NCBI GenBank assembly: GCA_029239365.1
Contig: JAQZBA010000003.1
Location: 1-35,186 of the forward strand
Reading direction: 5' to 3'
Length of the DNA: 35,186 nt
Source: Herbinix sp.
Lineage (GTDB): Bacteria; Bacillota; Clostridia; Lachnospirales; Lachnospiraceae
The translations under genes were made by a program, and so were the position numbers. Below, in pieces: positions 17,167-24,500 of this stretch. Each line of letters starts with the position of its first letter. The stretch's first letter is position 1. The notes below the pieces were generated by a model, which did not search any database, had not been told where the DNA came from, and was given only the letters and a program-made list of their open reading frames with translations.

Positions 17167-17230
17167 GGCTGTATAGGAATAGGAGTTTGCCTGAGATTTC
17201 GGTCTCACCTGCTCCTATTCCGATACAGCC
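17167..17230. terminator. bidirectional terminator between ABC-F and Nudix genes
   Basis: 19-base arms GGCTGTAT..GGAATAGGAG (17167-17185) and CTCCTATTCC..ATACAGCC (17212-17230) with one mismatch, and a small inner hairpin TGAGA/TCTCA in the loop. The plus strand continues TTTGTTTATT and the minus strand TTTTAT, so it serves both convergent genes. Confidence 0.9.
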
Positions 17231-17235
17231 TTTGT

Positions 17236-17820
17236 TTATTGTAATATATTTGCATTACTTCGAGATTTATGTGCAAATGAAATTAGTTTATGATACAGAT
17301 ATACATCACTTTGATCAAAATTCTCTGTTGTAAACTTAGTAATAGAAAACCATTCTACTCCACTATTTTCTTCTGAGCAAATACGTACTTCGTTATTCTC
17401 ATCTGCTATCAGTATAAATGCAATTGATAAGTGCAGATGAGCATTCACATATTTGGACTTTTTAACATGTCCAAATACAGGGAGTATATCAATTGATGCT
17501 ATTTGGTTTATTAATGGTTGAATTTTTAGAATGCCCGTTTCTTCCTGTGCCTCTTTTATTGAAACATGTAATAAATCGTTATCACCGTCTGCATGCCCTC
17601 CTGTCCAAGACCAGACATTTCGAATATTATGATGTACTAATAAAACCTTATCTAAAGTTGGATTCATAATAAATCCGGAACTTGTTATATGTGCAATTTC
17701 ATTCTCTCTAAGTAAAACATTGTTTCCAAAATGCTCTATATAGTTTAAGATAACTTTTTTATCCTGCGCCTCTTGCTCATTTTGGGGACGATACTCATCA
17801 ATGACTTTAATATACTCCAT
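17236..17820 (-). CDS. Nudix hydrolase
   Basis: 194 residues. A Nudix box is seen near residues 76-98 as GGHADGDNDLL...IKEAQEETGI. The metal-binding EAQEE core is intact; the usual Glu six residues after the second Gly is Asn, and the Arg before the core is Lys. Both changes occur in the branch with WSWTGGHADG that looks IPP-isomerase-like or housecleaning. It would hydrolyse a nucleoside diphosphate linked to another group; the substrate is unknown. Its codon and base use are more AT-rich than its neighbours. It is convergent with the ABC-F gene, sharing a terminator. The site before the ATG (GGAGAGGGTATC) is good. Confidence 0.88.
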   Translation of the reverse strand: MEYIKVIDEYRPQNEQEAQDKKVILNYIEHFGNNVLLRENEIAHITSSGFIMNPTLDKVLLVHHNIRNVWSWTGGHADGDNDLLHVSIKEAQEETGILKIQPLINQIASIDILPVFGHVKKSKYVNAHLHLSIAFILIADENNEVRICSEENSGVEWFSITKFTTENFDQSDVYLYHKLISFAHKSRSNANILQ

Positions 17821-17881
17821 GATACCCTCTCCTCCATAATATATTGCATTTTATGTGATTTGCTCTTGTGCTATTATTAAT

Positions 17882-18580
17882 TCATATTATGTTAAGCAAT
17901 TCAGTTACTGAGGTTATATGGTAATCCGCAAGATAAGGAATGGACTTAGGAAGTTGCAGATCCAGTGGAGCAATCCAGACGCAGTCGACTCCGACTTGCT
18001 TAGCGCAAAGGACGTCATTTGGCTGATCTCCTACATAGATGCATTTGTCCGGTGGTAAATCAAGCTCCTGCAATGCTATTTGCAGGATGCGGGGATTTGG
18101 CTTCTCTACTCCTACGATTTCTGATATTATAATTGCCTCAAAATAATTAGAAAGACCGCTTTCGTTCAAGTAATTCATGATCCAGGCAAAATGGTTAGAT
18201 ACGATGGCTAGACGGAAATGTCTCTGCAATTCTTCTAGCACCTCAATAGCTCCATCTATGATCGATATTTCTTGTAGTGGTATCGGTATTCTGCTTAGCA
18301 TGGATAACTGTGCATCTTGAACGATATCAGTTACACAGGATAGTGCTGTACGATCCAGCAAAGCTGCTAACTGCTCCTGAGATAGATGCAAATCACCGAA
18401 CTGTTCTCGACGTGATTGTTCACCGATTGCCTGATTAACAGCTCGCGACATCTCCTTCGCTGTTTCATCTGAAACTTCATATCCTAGGTTACGGATACGA
18501 TCACCATAAATCCTTGCATAATTGGGTGTATACTCAATCAACGTATCACTTAAATCAAATATTACAGCTTCATATCTCAT
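17882..18580 (-). CDS. HAD-superfamily hydrolase
   Basis: 232 residues, subfamily IA in layout, with a helical cap after motif I. Motif I reads D9-L-S11-D-T (AVIFDLSDTL): the nucleophile Asp is kept, but the second Asp of DxDxT, the general acid/base in phosphatases, is Ser. Motif II is IVSNH, motif III Lys is in VGVEKPNP, and motif IV is VGDQPNDVLCA. The shape is that of a phosphoglycolate-phosphatase-like enzyme, but the Ser11 change makes simple phosphatase activity uncertain. The start MRYEAVIFD is chosen for homology; a weak AAGGG lies upstream. A start nine codons earlier is possible. It is in the same direction as the Nudix gene, 61 bases away. Confidence 0.85.
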   Translation of the reverse strand: MRYEAVIFDLSDTLIEYTPNYARIYGDRIRNLGYEVSDETAKEMSRAVNQAIGEQSRREQFGDLHLSQEQLAALLDRTALSCVTDIVQDAQLSMLSRIPIPLQEISIIDGAIEVLEELQRHFRLAIVSNHFAWIMNYLNESGLSNYFEAIIISEIVGVEKPNPRILQIALQELDLPPDKCIYVGDQPNDVLCAKQVGVDCVWIAPLDLQLPKSIPYLADYHITSVTELLNII

Positions 18581-18728
18581 GCCGGTACATCCCTTCTGTA
18601 TAGTCATCGTGAGCTTTTACCAATCGCGTAGTTTGCATCCATTACGAAGCAATTCTATTATATTGGACGAAGGCATTATAAAGATAGAGGGCAAAGATCT
18701 GCCCTCTGTTATACCTTACTAAAATACT

Positions 18729-19568
18729 CTATTTCCCAAAGGTTCCTTGCCGAATCTCCTTGAATGCCTGATCAATCTCATCGCTTGTATTCATAACGAT
18801 TGGCCCGCCCCAGGCGATTGGTTCGCGGAGTGGCTTCCCTGTGAATACAAACATACGAAGTGGCTGCTTTCCTGCGGTAATAACTAATTCCTCACCTTTC
18901 TTGAAGAGGATTGCACGCTTTGCAGTGAGTAGTTGTTTATCTTCTCCTCCAAAATACCCTTCCCCTTCTACAATGTAAACAAAAACAGTATCCTCAGGGT
19001 TGGTCTCATACTCCCAGGTAAATGCCTCCGCTAGAGCTACATCCAGGAAGGTTGCTTTCACGTAATCACCCTCGGTAGCTCCTGTTTTACCTTTGTAGTT
19101 ACCTGAAATTATTCCAACCTGGCAACCTTCTTCACTGATACGCGGGATCTTATCCGATGACAGATCACGGTATTGGGATGGTACCATTTTTGACTTCTTC
19201 GGAAGATTTAACCATACCTGAACACCTAGCATTCTCTCGGAAGGCTTAGGCATCTCCTGATGAAGCACAGCCTTTCCCGCCGTCATCCACTGGCAGCCAC
19301 CGTCTCGGATCGTACCTTTATTCCCCATGCTGTCACCATGCTCGATCTCTCCTTGTATCAGGTAAGTAATCGTCTCAATTCCTCGATGAGGATGCCAGGG
19401 AAAACCCTTTACATAATCCTCTGAATTGTGTGAATCGAAGGCGTCTAGCATAAGAAACGGATCAAAATCCCATACATTGGCATAGCCAATAACACGAATC
19501 AACTTGACTCCGGCTCCATCTACTTGGGCAGAACCGGTTACAACTTTGTTAATCTCCCGTGCGCTCAT
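18729..19568 (-). CDS. pirin family protein
   Basis: 279 residues in two cupin domains. The metal site of the first is complete: His59 and His61 in WHPHRGIET, then His103 and Glu105 in VLHQEMP. The second cupin covers about 175-270. Bacterial pirins bind Fe(II); some have quercetin dioxygenase activity and others bind partner enzymes, so the role cannot be fixed from the sequence. The start MSAREINK has AAAGGAG 6 bases upstream; a Met five codons earlier overlaps that site. It appears to be a single gene. Confidence 0.92.
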   Translation of the reverse strand: MSAREINKVVTGSAQVDGAGVKLIRVIGYANVWDFDPFLMLDAFDSHNSEDYVKGFPWHPHRGIETITYLIQGEIEHGDSMGNKGTIRDGGCQWMTAGKAVLHQEMPKPSERMLGVQVWLNLPKKSKMVPSQYRDLSSDKIPRISEEGCQVGIISGNYKGKTGATEGDYVKATFLDVALAEAFTWEYETNPEDTVFVYIVEGEGYFGGEDKQLLTAKRAILFKKGEELVITAGKQPLRMFVFTGKPLREPIAWGGPIVMNTSDEIDQAFKEIRQGTFGK

Positions 19569-19758
19569 AGGTACTCCTTTCATGAAATCCGATTAATAGA
19601 AGCATTTGTAGGTTCTACTGTCTGTTGCTACGGTTTCCTCTACCTCTTAATGATATGTGCATATGCGAGGTTTATTATAAGTTCTCAATGGTATCTTTTG
19701 GCTATGAATAAATACTAACCCATTATGGCAAAATCTGCAAGTGAAGAGTAGAGAAAAG

Positions 19759-19835
19759 CAGTCCATAACTAAGTAATATTTTCTGAACCATACTCTGTCG
19801 AGTAGGGATCAAAAATTATTCCAAGTTATAGACTG
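19759..19835. terminator. long imperfect hairpin (terminator-like or small repeat)
   Basis: 37-base arms around a 4-base loop: 19759-19795 pairs with 19800-19835 with about seven mismatches and one bulge. The outer 12 bases (CAGTCCATAACT / AGTTATAGACTG) have a single mismatch. It sits in the 343-base gap between the pirin gene and the zinc-ribbon gene; nothing else is seen there. On the minus strand CTTTTCTC follows, so it may end the zinc-ribbon transcript. The length is unusual for a terminator. Confidence 0.55.
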
Positions 19836-19911
19836 TTTTGTATTTTCTATTCACAAGTAAGGTTAAGTACTGGCATGCTAGCCTATGTTAGGTTATGATC
19901 ATCGGCTCACA

Positions 19912-20304
19912 TCATGTTCTGCGAACAAATTCTGCCTTACATTTTGGACAGGTTATTACAATCTTTCCTTTGCCCCTGGGAACACGAATGGACTGCTTAC
20001 ATTTAGAACAAGTATAATATTTGTGGGTCTTGGTTCCAACTAACCATAATTTAATACGATTAAATTTGCTTCTCACACTTCCTTCCAACCTTAAATATGC
20101 CATGTTCTCCTGTGACCTTCTCTGAATATCTTTCGAGAAGGAACGATACAAAGCATATAGGAACGGAATATACGACAGGATCACCAGTAGATTGATCCGG
20201 GTCAAGGTTGTGATAACTGATATTAGTAATGAGCATATAATCAGTGCTTTGGTAAACTGGTCAAAACCATATCTTCCATACATAAAATTACGAAAACGAT
20301 TCAT
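19912..20304 (-). CDS. small membrane protein with C-terminal zinc ribbon
   Basis: 130 residues. Two close membrane helices (about 22-40 and 43-60) are followed by a basic segment and a C-terminal zinc ribbon with two CxxC pairs (YTCSKCKQ and ITCPKCKAEF). The function is not known; similar proteins are common in Lachnospiraceae. In the order given it would hold the ribbon in the cytoplasm. The start MNRFRNFMYG has GGAGG 7 bases upstream in CATGGAGGTATCGCTATG. An upstream ATG overlapping that site opens a five-codon frame that ends in TGA over the real ATG. Confidence 0.7.
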   Translation of the reverse strand: MNRFRNFMYGRYGFDQFTKALIICSLLISVITTLTRINLLVILSYIPFLYALYRSFSKDIQRRSQENMAYLRLEGSVRSKFNRIKLWLVGTKTHKYYTCSKCKQSIRVPRGKGKIVITCPKCKAEFVRRT

Positions 20305-20535
20305 AGCGATACCTCCATGTTGGATCATCATTAATTGGTCTTGTACAATAGAAGCATCTTGGAAAATAATGCTGCCTATCTGAATTAGTTAAGAATTATC
20401 ATACTATATCTTGCAACATTTTCCTATTAAAAATCTATAAAGTTTCATAAAGAATCACATTAACAAACATACCTTACTTTAAATTAGTTTGTGTCCAGTG
20501 TGCCCTTTCACTTTTTGGTTTTGCGAGCACTCCAT

Positions 20536-21393
20536 CTAATCGTTCTCCGGTTTTATCCTTGCTTTGCTTTCATAATCATCTAAAAAGTTATATTGATGCT
20601 GCCTATCGTGATGACCGATGATGGTATCCAGATTCACGTCATGAATACTACGGAAAATATTCATATCAATACTTGGATTAGTCTGTCTAAACTTCTTTAT
20701 GAGTGATTTCATCTCCTGACGTTTTGATCCTCCGCCAGCATTGTCACTTATCGTACAATTCTCAGTGAATCTGCAGGCGCATTGGATAAACTGCAGATCA
20801 TTATACTGCTTCCAGGCAAGAATATCTGCTTCCTTCACGAGATACATTGGACGAATCAGCTGCATTCCGGGATGATTTGTACTATGAAGCTTCGGCATCA
20901 TCGTCTGTATCTGACCGGCATAGAGCATTCCCATGAGTACGGTCTCGATCACATCATCAAAATGGTGTCCAAGTGCTATCTTATTGCACCCCAATTCCTG
21001 CGCATTCTTATAGAGATACCCTCTTCGCATACGAGCACATAGGTAGCAGGGTGATTGGTCTACCTCTGCCACGATATGCCAGATCTGTGTCTCAAATATT
21101 CTAATCGGGATATTCAGAAGCTTGGCCTGAGTTACGATGGTCTGACGGTTTATCTCATTATAACCAGGATCCATGACTATGAACTCCAGCTCAAAGGCAA
21201 GCTTACCATGTCTTTGAACTTCCTGCATCAGCTTAGCTAATAGCATCGAGTCCTTACCTCCGGAGATACAAACCGCAATTTTATCTCCCTCTTCAATCAG
21301 TTTATAATCGTTGACTCCGTTAATAAATTTCTTCCATAAGGGTTTGCGGAATTTAGTAATAATATTTCTTTCTATTTCTTGATAACGTTCCAT
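20536..21393 (-). CDS. TtcA-like tRNA thiolation protein (PP-loop ATPase)
   Basis: 285 residues. The PP-loop SGGKDS is at 44-49, which adenylates the target base. Cys116 and Cys119 (CYLC) plus Cys205/207/213 (CACRFTENC) are placed as in TtcA, where three cysteines hold a 4Fe-4S cluster, and ALGHHFDD is the family's second ATP-site motif. TtcA makes 2-thiocytidine at tRNA position 32; Clostridia homologues may use another site. The cysteine desulfurase gene lies 48 bases upstream in the same direction and could supply the sulfur, which supports a thiolation role. The ribosome site is weak (GATGGAAT). Confidence 0.85.
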   Translation of the reverse strand: MERYQEIERNIITKFRKPLWKKFINGVNDYKLIEEGDKIAVCISGGKDSMLLAKLMQEVQRHGKLAFELEFIVMDPGYNEINRQTIVTQAKLLNIPIRIFETQIWHIVAEVDQSPCYLCARMRRGYLYKNAQELGCNKIALGHHFDDVIETVLMGMLYAGQIQTMMPKLHSTNHPGMQLIRPMYLVKEADILAWKQYNDLQFIQCACRFTENCTISDNAGGGSKRQEMKSLIKKFRQTNPSIDMNIFRSIHDVNLDTIIGHHDRQHQYNFLDDYESKARIKPEND

Positions 21394-21441
21394 ATTCCAT
21401 CTACTTTCTTATAATTTTCATCGGGTAGTTTCATATTGTAA

Positions 21442-22569
21442 TCATTTATGTTCGGTCAGCTTCTCATAACAACGAGCGAATACTTTTAGAAATTGTTCCA
21501 CCTCTGCCAGGGTAGTCATATGGCTTATGCTTATTCGCCAGGAACACATGGCATTCTTCTTGTCCTTCGTTACTGCATAAACCGGACGAGAAGGTGCGTT
21601 TAGCACAGAACAAGCAGATTTCACTGAGATACATATCTCTTCCTCTGCCAAAGCTTCCTGAAAAAGCGCTGCCTTTACACCCTGAACACTGAGATTGATG
21701 ATATGAGGAACTGAGTGCTCCGTACTATTGATCCGTACCTTCTGATAACGTGAAAGCTCAGCAATCAACTTAGCAGATAACTCCTCAACATATTTATAGC
21801 GTTCCTCAAGGTGCTTAAGTACCAGCTCAAGGGATTTCTCAATAGATGCCGCCAGAGCCAGAGCAGGTGTTCCGCTTCGATAAATCGTAGTGCTGGTTCC
21901 TCCATGAATGAGTGGTTCCAGTGCTACCTGCTCCTTACGTATTAAGATACCACAACCATTCATCCCGAAGAACTTATGGGGTGTGAAGGTTAATAGATCA
22001 ATATGTTCTAATGAGATCGGTATCTTGCCAACCGCTTGGGTTGCATCTACGTGGAGGAAGCAGTTCGGATATTTTTGAACCAATTCTGCTATCTCAGAAA
22101 TTGGCTGTCGTACTCCCAATTCACTGTCCACATAGCAAATAGACACCAGCACTGTATCCTTACGAAGAAGTTCTTTCAGATGTGCAATATCCACCAGACC
22201 TTCCATTGTTATATCAACCAAATCAACTTCATAGCCTAAGGTCTGAAGATAGGTTAAGGCTCCACTAACGGAAGCATGCTCCAAGCAGGTTGAGATGATG
22301 TGCTTTCCATTGTCTTTATAGGCTTGTACCAAACCTTTAATTGCCAGATTATTTGCCTCACTTGCTCCTGAGGTATAGATAATCTCCGAGGGTTTCACCT
22401 GTAGAAGTGTTGCGATATTCGCAGTAATTTCACTTATTCTGGCATTTGCCATCTTACCAAGGGGATGAGTGGAGTTAGGATTCGCGATATAACCTTCGGT
22501 CTGGTCTATATAATATTCTAAAACGGTAGGGTCTACCGGAGTATTGGCTGCATAGTCAAGATATAACAT
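21442..22569 (-). CDS. cysteine desulfurase (NifS/IscS family, PLP-dependent)
   Basis: 375 residues, the usual 370-400. PLP-site residues are visible: His98 in CLEHAS, Asp175 in HVDATQ, and the Schiff-base Lys199 in TPHKFFG. The active cysteine is Cys320 in SVKSACSVL, close behind which the typical loop is short (group I-like arrangement but a divergent sequence). It moves sulfur from cysteine to a protein cysteine, leaving alanine. No IscU or ThiI gene is adjacent; the following TtcA-like gene is the likely acceptor. It is preceded by a near-consensus promoter and a strongly folded leader. The ribosome site GAGGTGAAGG is good. Confidence 0.93.
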   Translation of the reverse strand: MLYLDYAANTPVDPTVLEYYIDQTEGYIANPNSTHPLGKMANARISEITANIATLLQVKPSEIIYTSGASEANNLAIKGLVQAYKDNGKHIISTCLEHASVSGALTYLQTLGYEVDLVDITMEGLVDIAHLKELLRKDTVLVSICYVDSELGVRQPISEIAELVQKYPNCFLHVDATQAVGKIPISLEHIDLLTFTPHKFFGMNGCGILIRKEQVALEPLIHGGTSTTIYRSGTPALALAASIEKSLELVLKHLEERYKYVEELSAKLIAELSRYQKVRINSTEHSVPHIINLSVQGVKAALFQEALAEEEICISVKSACSVLNAPSRPVYAVTKDKKNAMCSWRISISHMTTLAEVEQFLKVFARCYEKLTEHK

Positions 22570-22607
22570 TCCTTCACCTCAATCTATCATAGTAAAATCC
22601 ACAAGTA

Positions 22608-22694
22608 ACCCCTGTAAAGCCTAAATTGTATGAGAATGTCAGGCAGAACAAAATACTTCATGCCCGAACAACCCAGTTTAAGCCTTACAGGGGT
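22608..22694 (-). other. structured 5' leader of the cysteine desulfurase gene (candidate cis-regulatory RNA)
   Basis: On the minus strand, about 11 bases after the predicted start, a 20-base arm (22675-22694, starting ACCCCTGTAAGGC) pairs with 22608-22627 (AGGCTTTACAGGGGT end) with three mismatches or wobbles. Inside, TCGGGCA pairs with TGCCTGA, leaving a loop. No T run follows the second arm, so it is not a plain terminator. The leader is about 136 bases and ends in the ribosome site. It matches no riboswitch I know; a T-box is excluded by the missing GGTGG core. Confidence 0.5.
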
Positions 22695-22711
22695 CTTACA
22701 TATAGTACAAT

Positions 22712-22740
22712 ATTATATTTTGTATATCCAACTATGTCAA
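22712..22740 (-). promoter_or_regulatory. consensus promoter of the desulfurase/TtcA-like operon
   Basis: On the minus strand a perfect TTGACA (22735-22740), a 17-base spacer and a perfect TATAAT (22712-22717). Such strength with a folded leader suggests control after initiation. Confidence 0.85.
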
Positions 22741-22823
22741 TAGTTTTTATATGGAACTCATAAGTTATTTTCTTCGTTACCGTATTTTCTCTCATTTTTC
22801 CGTGAAGAAATTGCTATCTTTTC

Positions 22824-23447
22824 TTATTGCTCAAAACACTCCCGCAATTTCTTCAACGCTTTTTTTTCTATCCTACTGACATAACTTCTGGATATGCCCA
22901 GCTTCCCAGCAATTTCTCGTTGGGTAACTTCTTTTCGATTACTTAAGCCGTATCGTAAGCAGATGATTTCGCGTTCTCTATCAGTCAACACCTTACCGAT
23001 TATGTGATACAGTTTTTTAATATCGTCCTCAAGCACAATATTTTCTACAATATCAATTTCTGCTTCTTCAATGATATCTAAAAGATTTATTTCATTACCC
23101 TCCCGGTCAGACCCGATTGGATCATACAGATATACTTCCTTTGCTAGACGTTTACCACTTCTGAGCATCATTAGCAGTTCATTATCAATACAACGGGAGG
23201 CATAGGTAGCCAGGCGGATTCCTTTCTCTTCATCAAAGGTATCGATAGCCTTGATTAAGCCAATGGTTCCTATCGATATCAAATCATCGGTTTCTTTGTC
23301 TACCATATTGTATTTCTTCACAATATGAGCCACTAATCTGAGATTGTGCTCAATCAGTTTATCCCTTGCTGCTTTATCGCCTTCCTTGCATCGTTTCAGA
23401 TAGTCGGCTTCTTCCTTGGTGCTTAATGGCTTTGGAAATGACTTCAC
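22824..23447 (-). CDS. sigK: RNA polymerase sporulation sigma factor SigK
   Basis: 207 residues with sigma regions 2 (IEHNLRLVAHIVKKY, then DLISIGTIGLIKAID) and 4 (helix-turn-helix TQREIAGKLGISRSYVSRIEKKAL). The middle reads DPIGSDREGNEINLLDI, typical of sigma-K rather than sigma-E. It directs late mother-cell genes in sporulation, so the organism should form spores. The chain starts at SFPKPLS, with no pro-sequence, as in several clostridia. The start taken is a GTG (MKSFPKPLS) 11 bases after GAGGG; a TTG six codons earlier is the alternative. The gene is intact, not split by a skin-like element. Confidence 0.9.
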   Translation of the reverse strand: MKSFPKPLSTKEEADYLKRCKEGDKAARDKLIEHNLRLVAHIVKKYNMVDKETDDLISIGTIGLIKAIDTFDEEKGIRLATYASRCIDNELLMMLRSGKRLAKEVYLYDPIGSDREGNEINLLDIIEEAEIDIVENIVLEDDIKKLYHIIGKVLTDREREIICLRYGLSNRKEVTQREIAGKLGISRSYVSRIEKKALKKLRECFEQ

Positions 23448-23478
23448 GAAGATAAGCACCCTCAATGCCCTAATAATT

Positions 23479-23503
23479 CATTTATATCATATGATGATAA
23501 ATG
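23479..23503. promoter_or_regulatory. imperfect palindrome upstream of sigK
   Basis: CATTTATATCAT / ATGATGATAAATG forms a 25-base palindrome with one unpaired base, 32 bases before the sigK start. It could be an operator or a hairpin in the leader. No known site was matched. Confidence 0.35.
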
Positions 23504-23699
23504 ACATAAAGTGCCTATCCCTCTTAAAAAAGGACAGAAGGACTTACAGTTTTTCTAAGTAATATATTATTGGACATAGATAGCATGACTTTCATTCGCA
23601 TAATATTTATAATCCGACATTATTTGATGGAAGGATAGCACTTATACTTTCCTTTTTGTATGTACTGCATTATAATAGTAATACAAACAAAATCTAGCC

Positions 23700-23728
23700 C
23701 TGCACCCCTATAGGAATAGGACCTGCAG
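23700..23728 (+). other. leader hairpin of the LytTR regulator gene
   Basis: CTGCA (23700-23704) with TGCAG (23724-23728), and inside CCTAT (23707-23711) with ATAGG (23716-23720) around AGGA. It lies between a TATAAT (23671-23676, poor -35) and the gene. Confidence 0.45.
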
Positions 23729-23789
23729 TAAAAAACCATGGGATAAATTTTTATCTCTATCCATTCAAAGAAGGAGTGCTGATTATTAC

Positions 23790-24500
23790 TTGAGAATTGG
23801 AATATGCGACGATAACCAACTATATTTGAACCATTTAAGCCAAACCATTCAGTTGCTGGTGAATAAGACTGAAAACATTGCAATTGACTCCCTATCTCCC
23901 CAAGAATTAGCAATACACATTGAGAATCGGTCAATACCCTATGATATCATCCTGTCCGATATCGATATGGGGGTTTATAATGGTATTGATTTCGCTAATA
24001 AAATCAACCACATAGCTCCCGCTTGCATCATTATTTTCATCAGCAACTACCTTAATTATGCTACTGATGTTTATGAAGTATCCCATGTCTATTTTGTATT
24101 AAAATCCGAAGTAGATGAAAAACTTACGAAAGCACTAGAGAAAGCTTTCCAGGTATACAACGAACGAATTACGAAAAATCTGTTAATCCGATTCCAGAAT
24201 ACAGAATATCGGATCCCCTTTGCTGATATCACCTACCTAGAGGCACTTGGACGTTACCTCTATATCCATGATTCCAAGCAAAGCTACAAGAGCATCCAAT
24301 CATTAAAAAGCATAGTTGCTGAGCTCTCTCCCTCCTTTAGTAGGTGTCACAACAGCTATCTTGTTCATATGAAATTCATTCACTCCATTAATCGGACAAG
24401 TTGTGTTCTTACGACCGGAGAATCTATCCCGATCAGTCAGACCTATTCTAAAAAGTTTCAATCAGACTATGTCACTTATGTATCTAGAGAGCTGCTATAG
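23790..24500 (+). CDS. LytTR-family response regulator (AgrA/LytR type)
   Basis: 236 residues: receiver domain (1-120) with the acidic pair DDN at 7-9, phospho-acceptor Asp57 in ILSDIDM and the conserved Lys in FVLKSE, then a LytTR DNA-binding domain (about 140-235; ITYLEALGRYLYIH, CHNSYLVHMKFI). It would bind paired 9-bp direct repeats when phosphorylated. The start is a TTG 13 bases after AAGGAG, a long spacing; no better start is seen in frame. The gene is convergent with its probable kinase and overlaps it by 17 bases at the ends, unlike the usual kinase-regulator operon. Confidence 0.88.
   Translation: MRIGICDDNQLYLNHLSQTIQLLVNKTENIAIDSLSPQELAIHIENRSIPYDIILSDIDMGVYNGIDFANKINHIAPACIIIFISNYLNYATDVYEVSHVYFVLKSEVDEKLTKALEKAFQVYNERITKNLLIRFQNTEYRIPFADITYLEALGRYLYIHDSKQSYKSIQSLKSIVAELSPSFSRCHNSYLVHMKFIHSINRTSCVLTTGESIPISQTYSKKFQSDYVTYVSRELL

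Noticed and set aside
22608-22694. T-box leader for cysteine
   Set aside because: No GGTGG anti-acceptor core and no terminator follow; the stem geometry does not fit.
23620-23934. Minus-strand 104-residue frame
   Set aside because: Overlaps the leader and start of the LytTR regulator; no family pattern and no good start.
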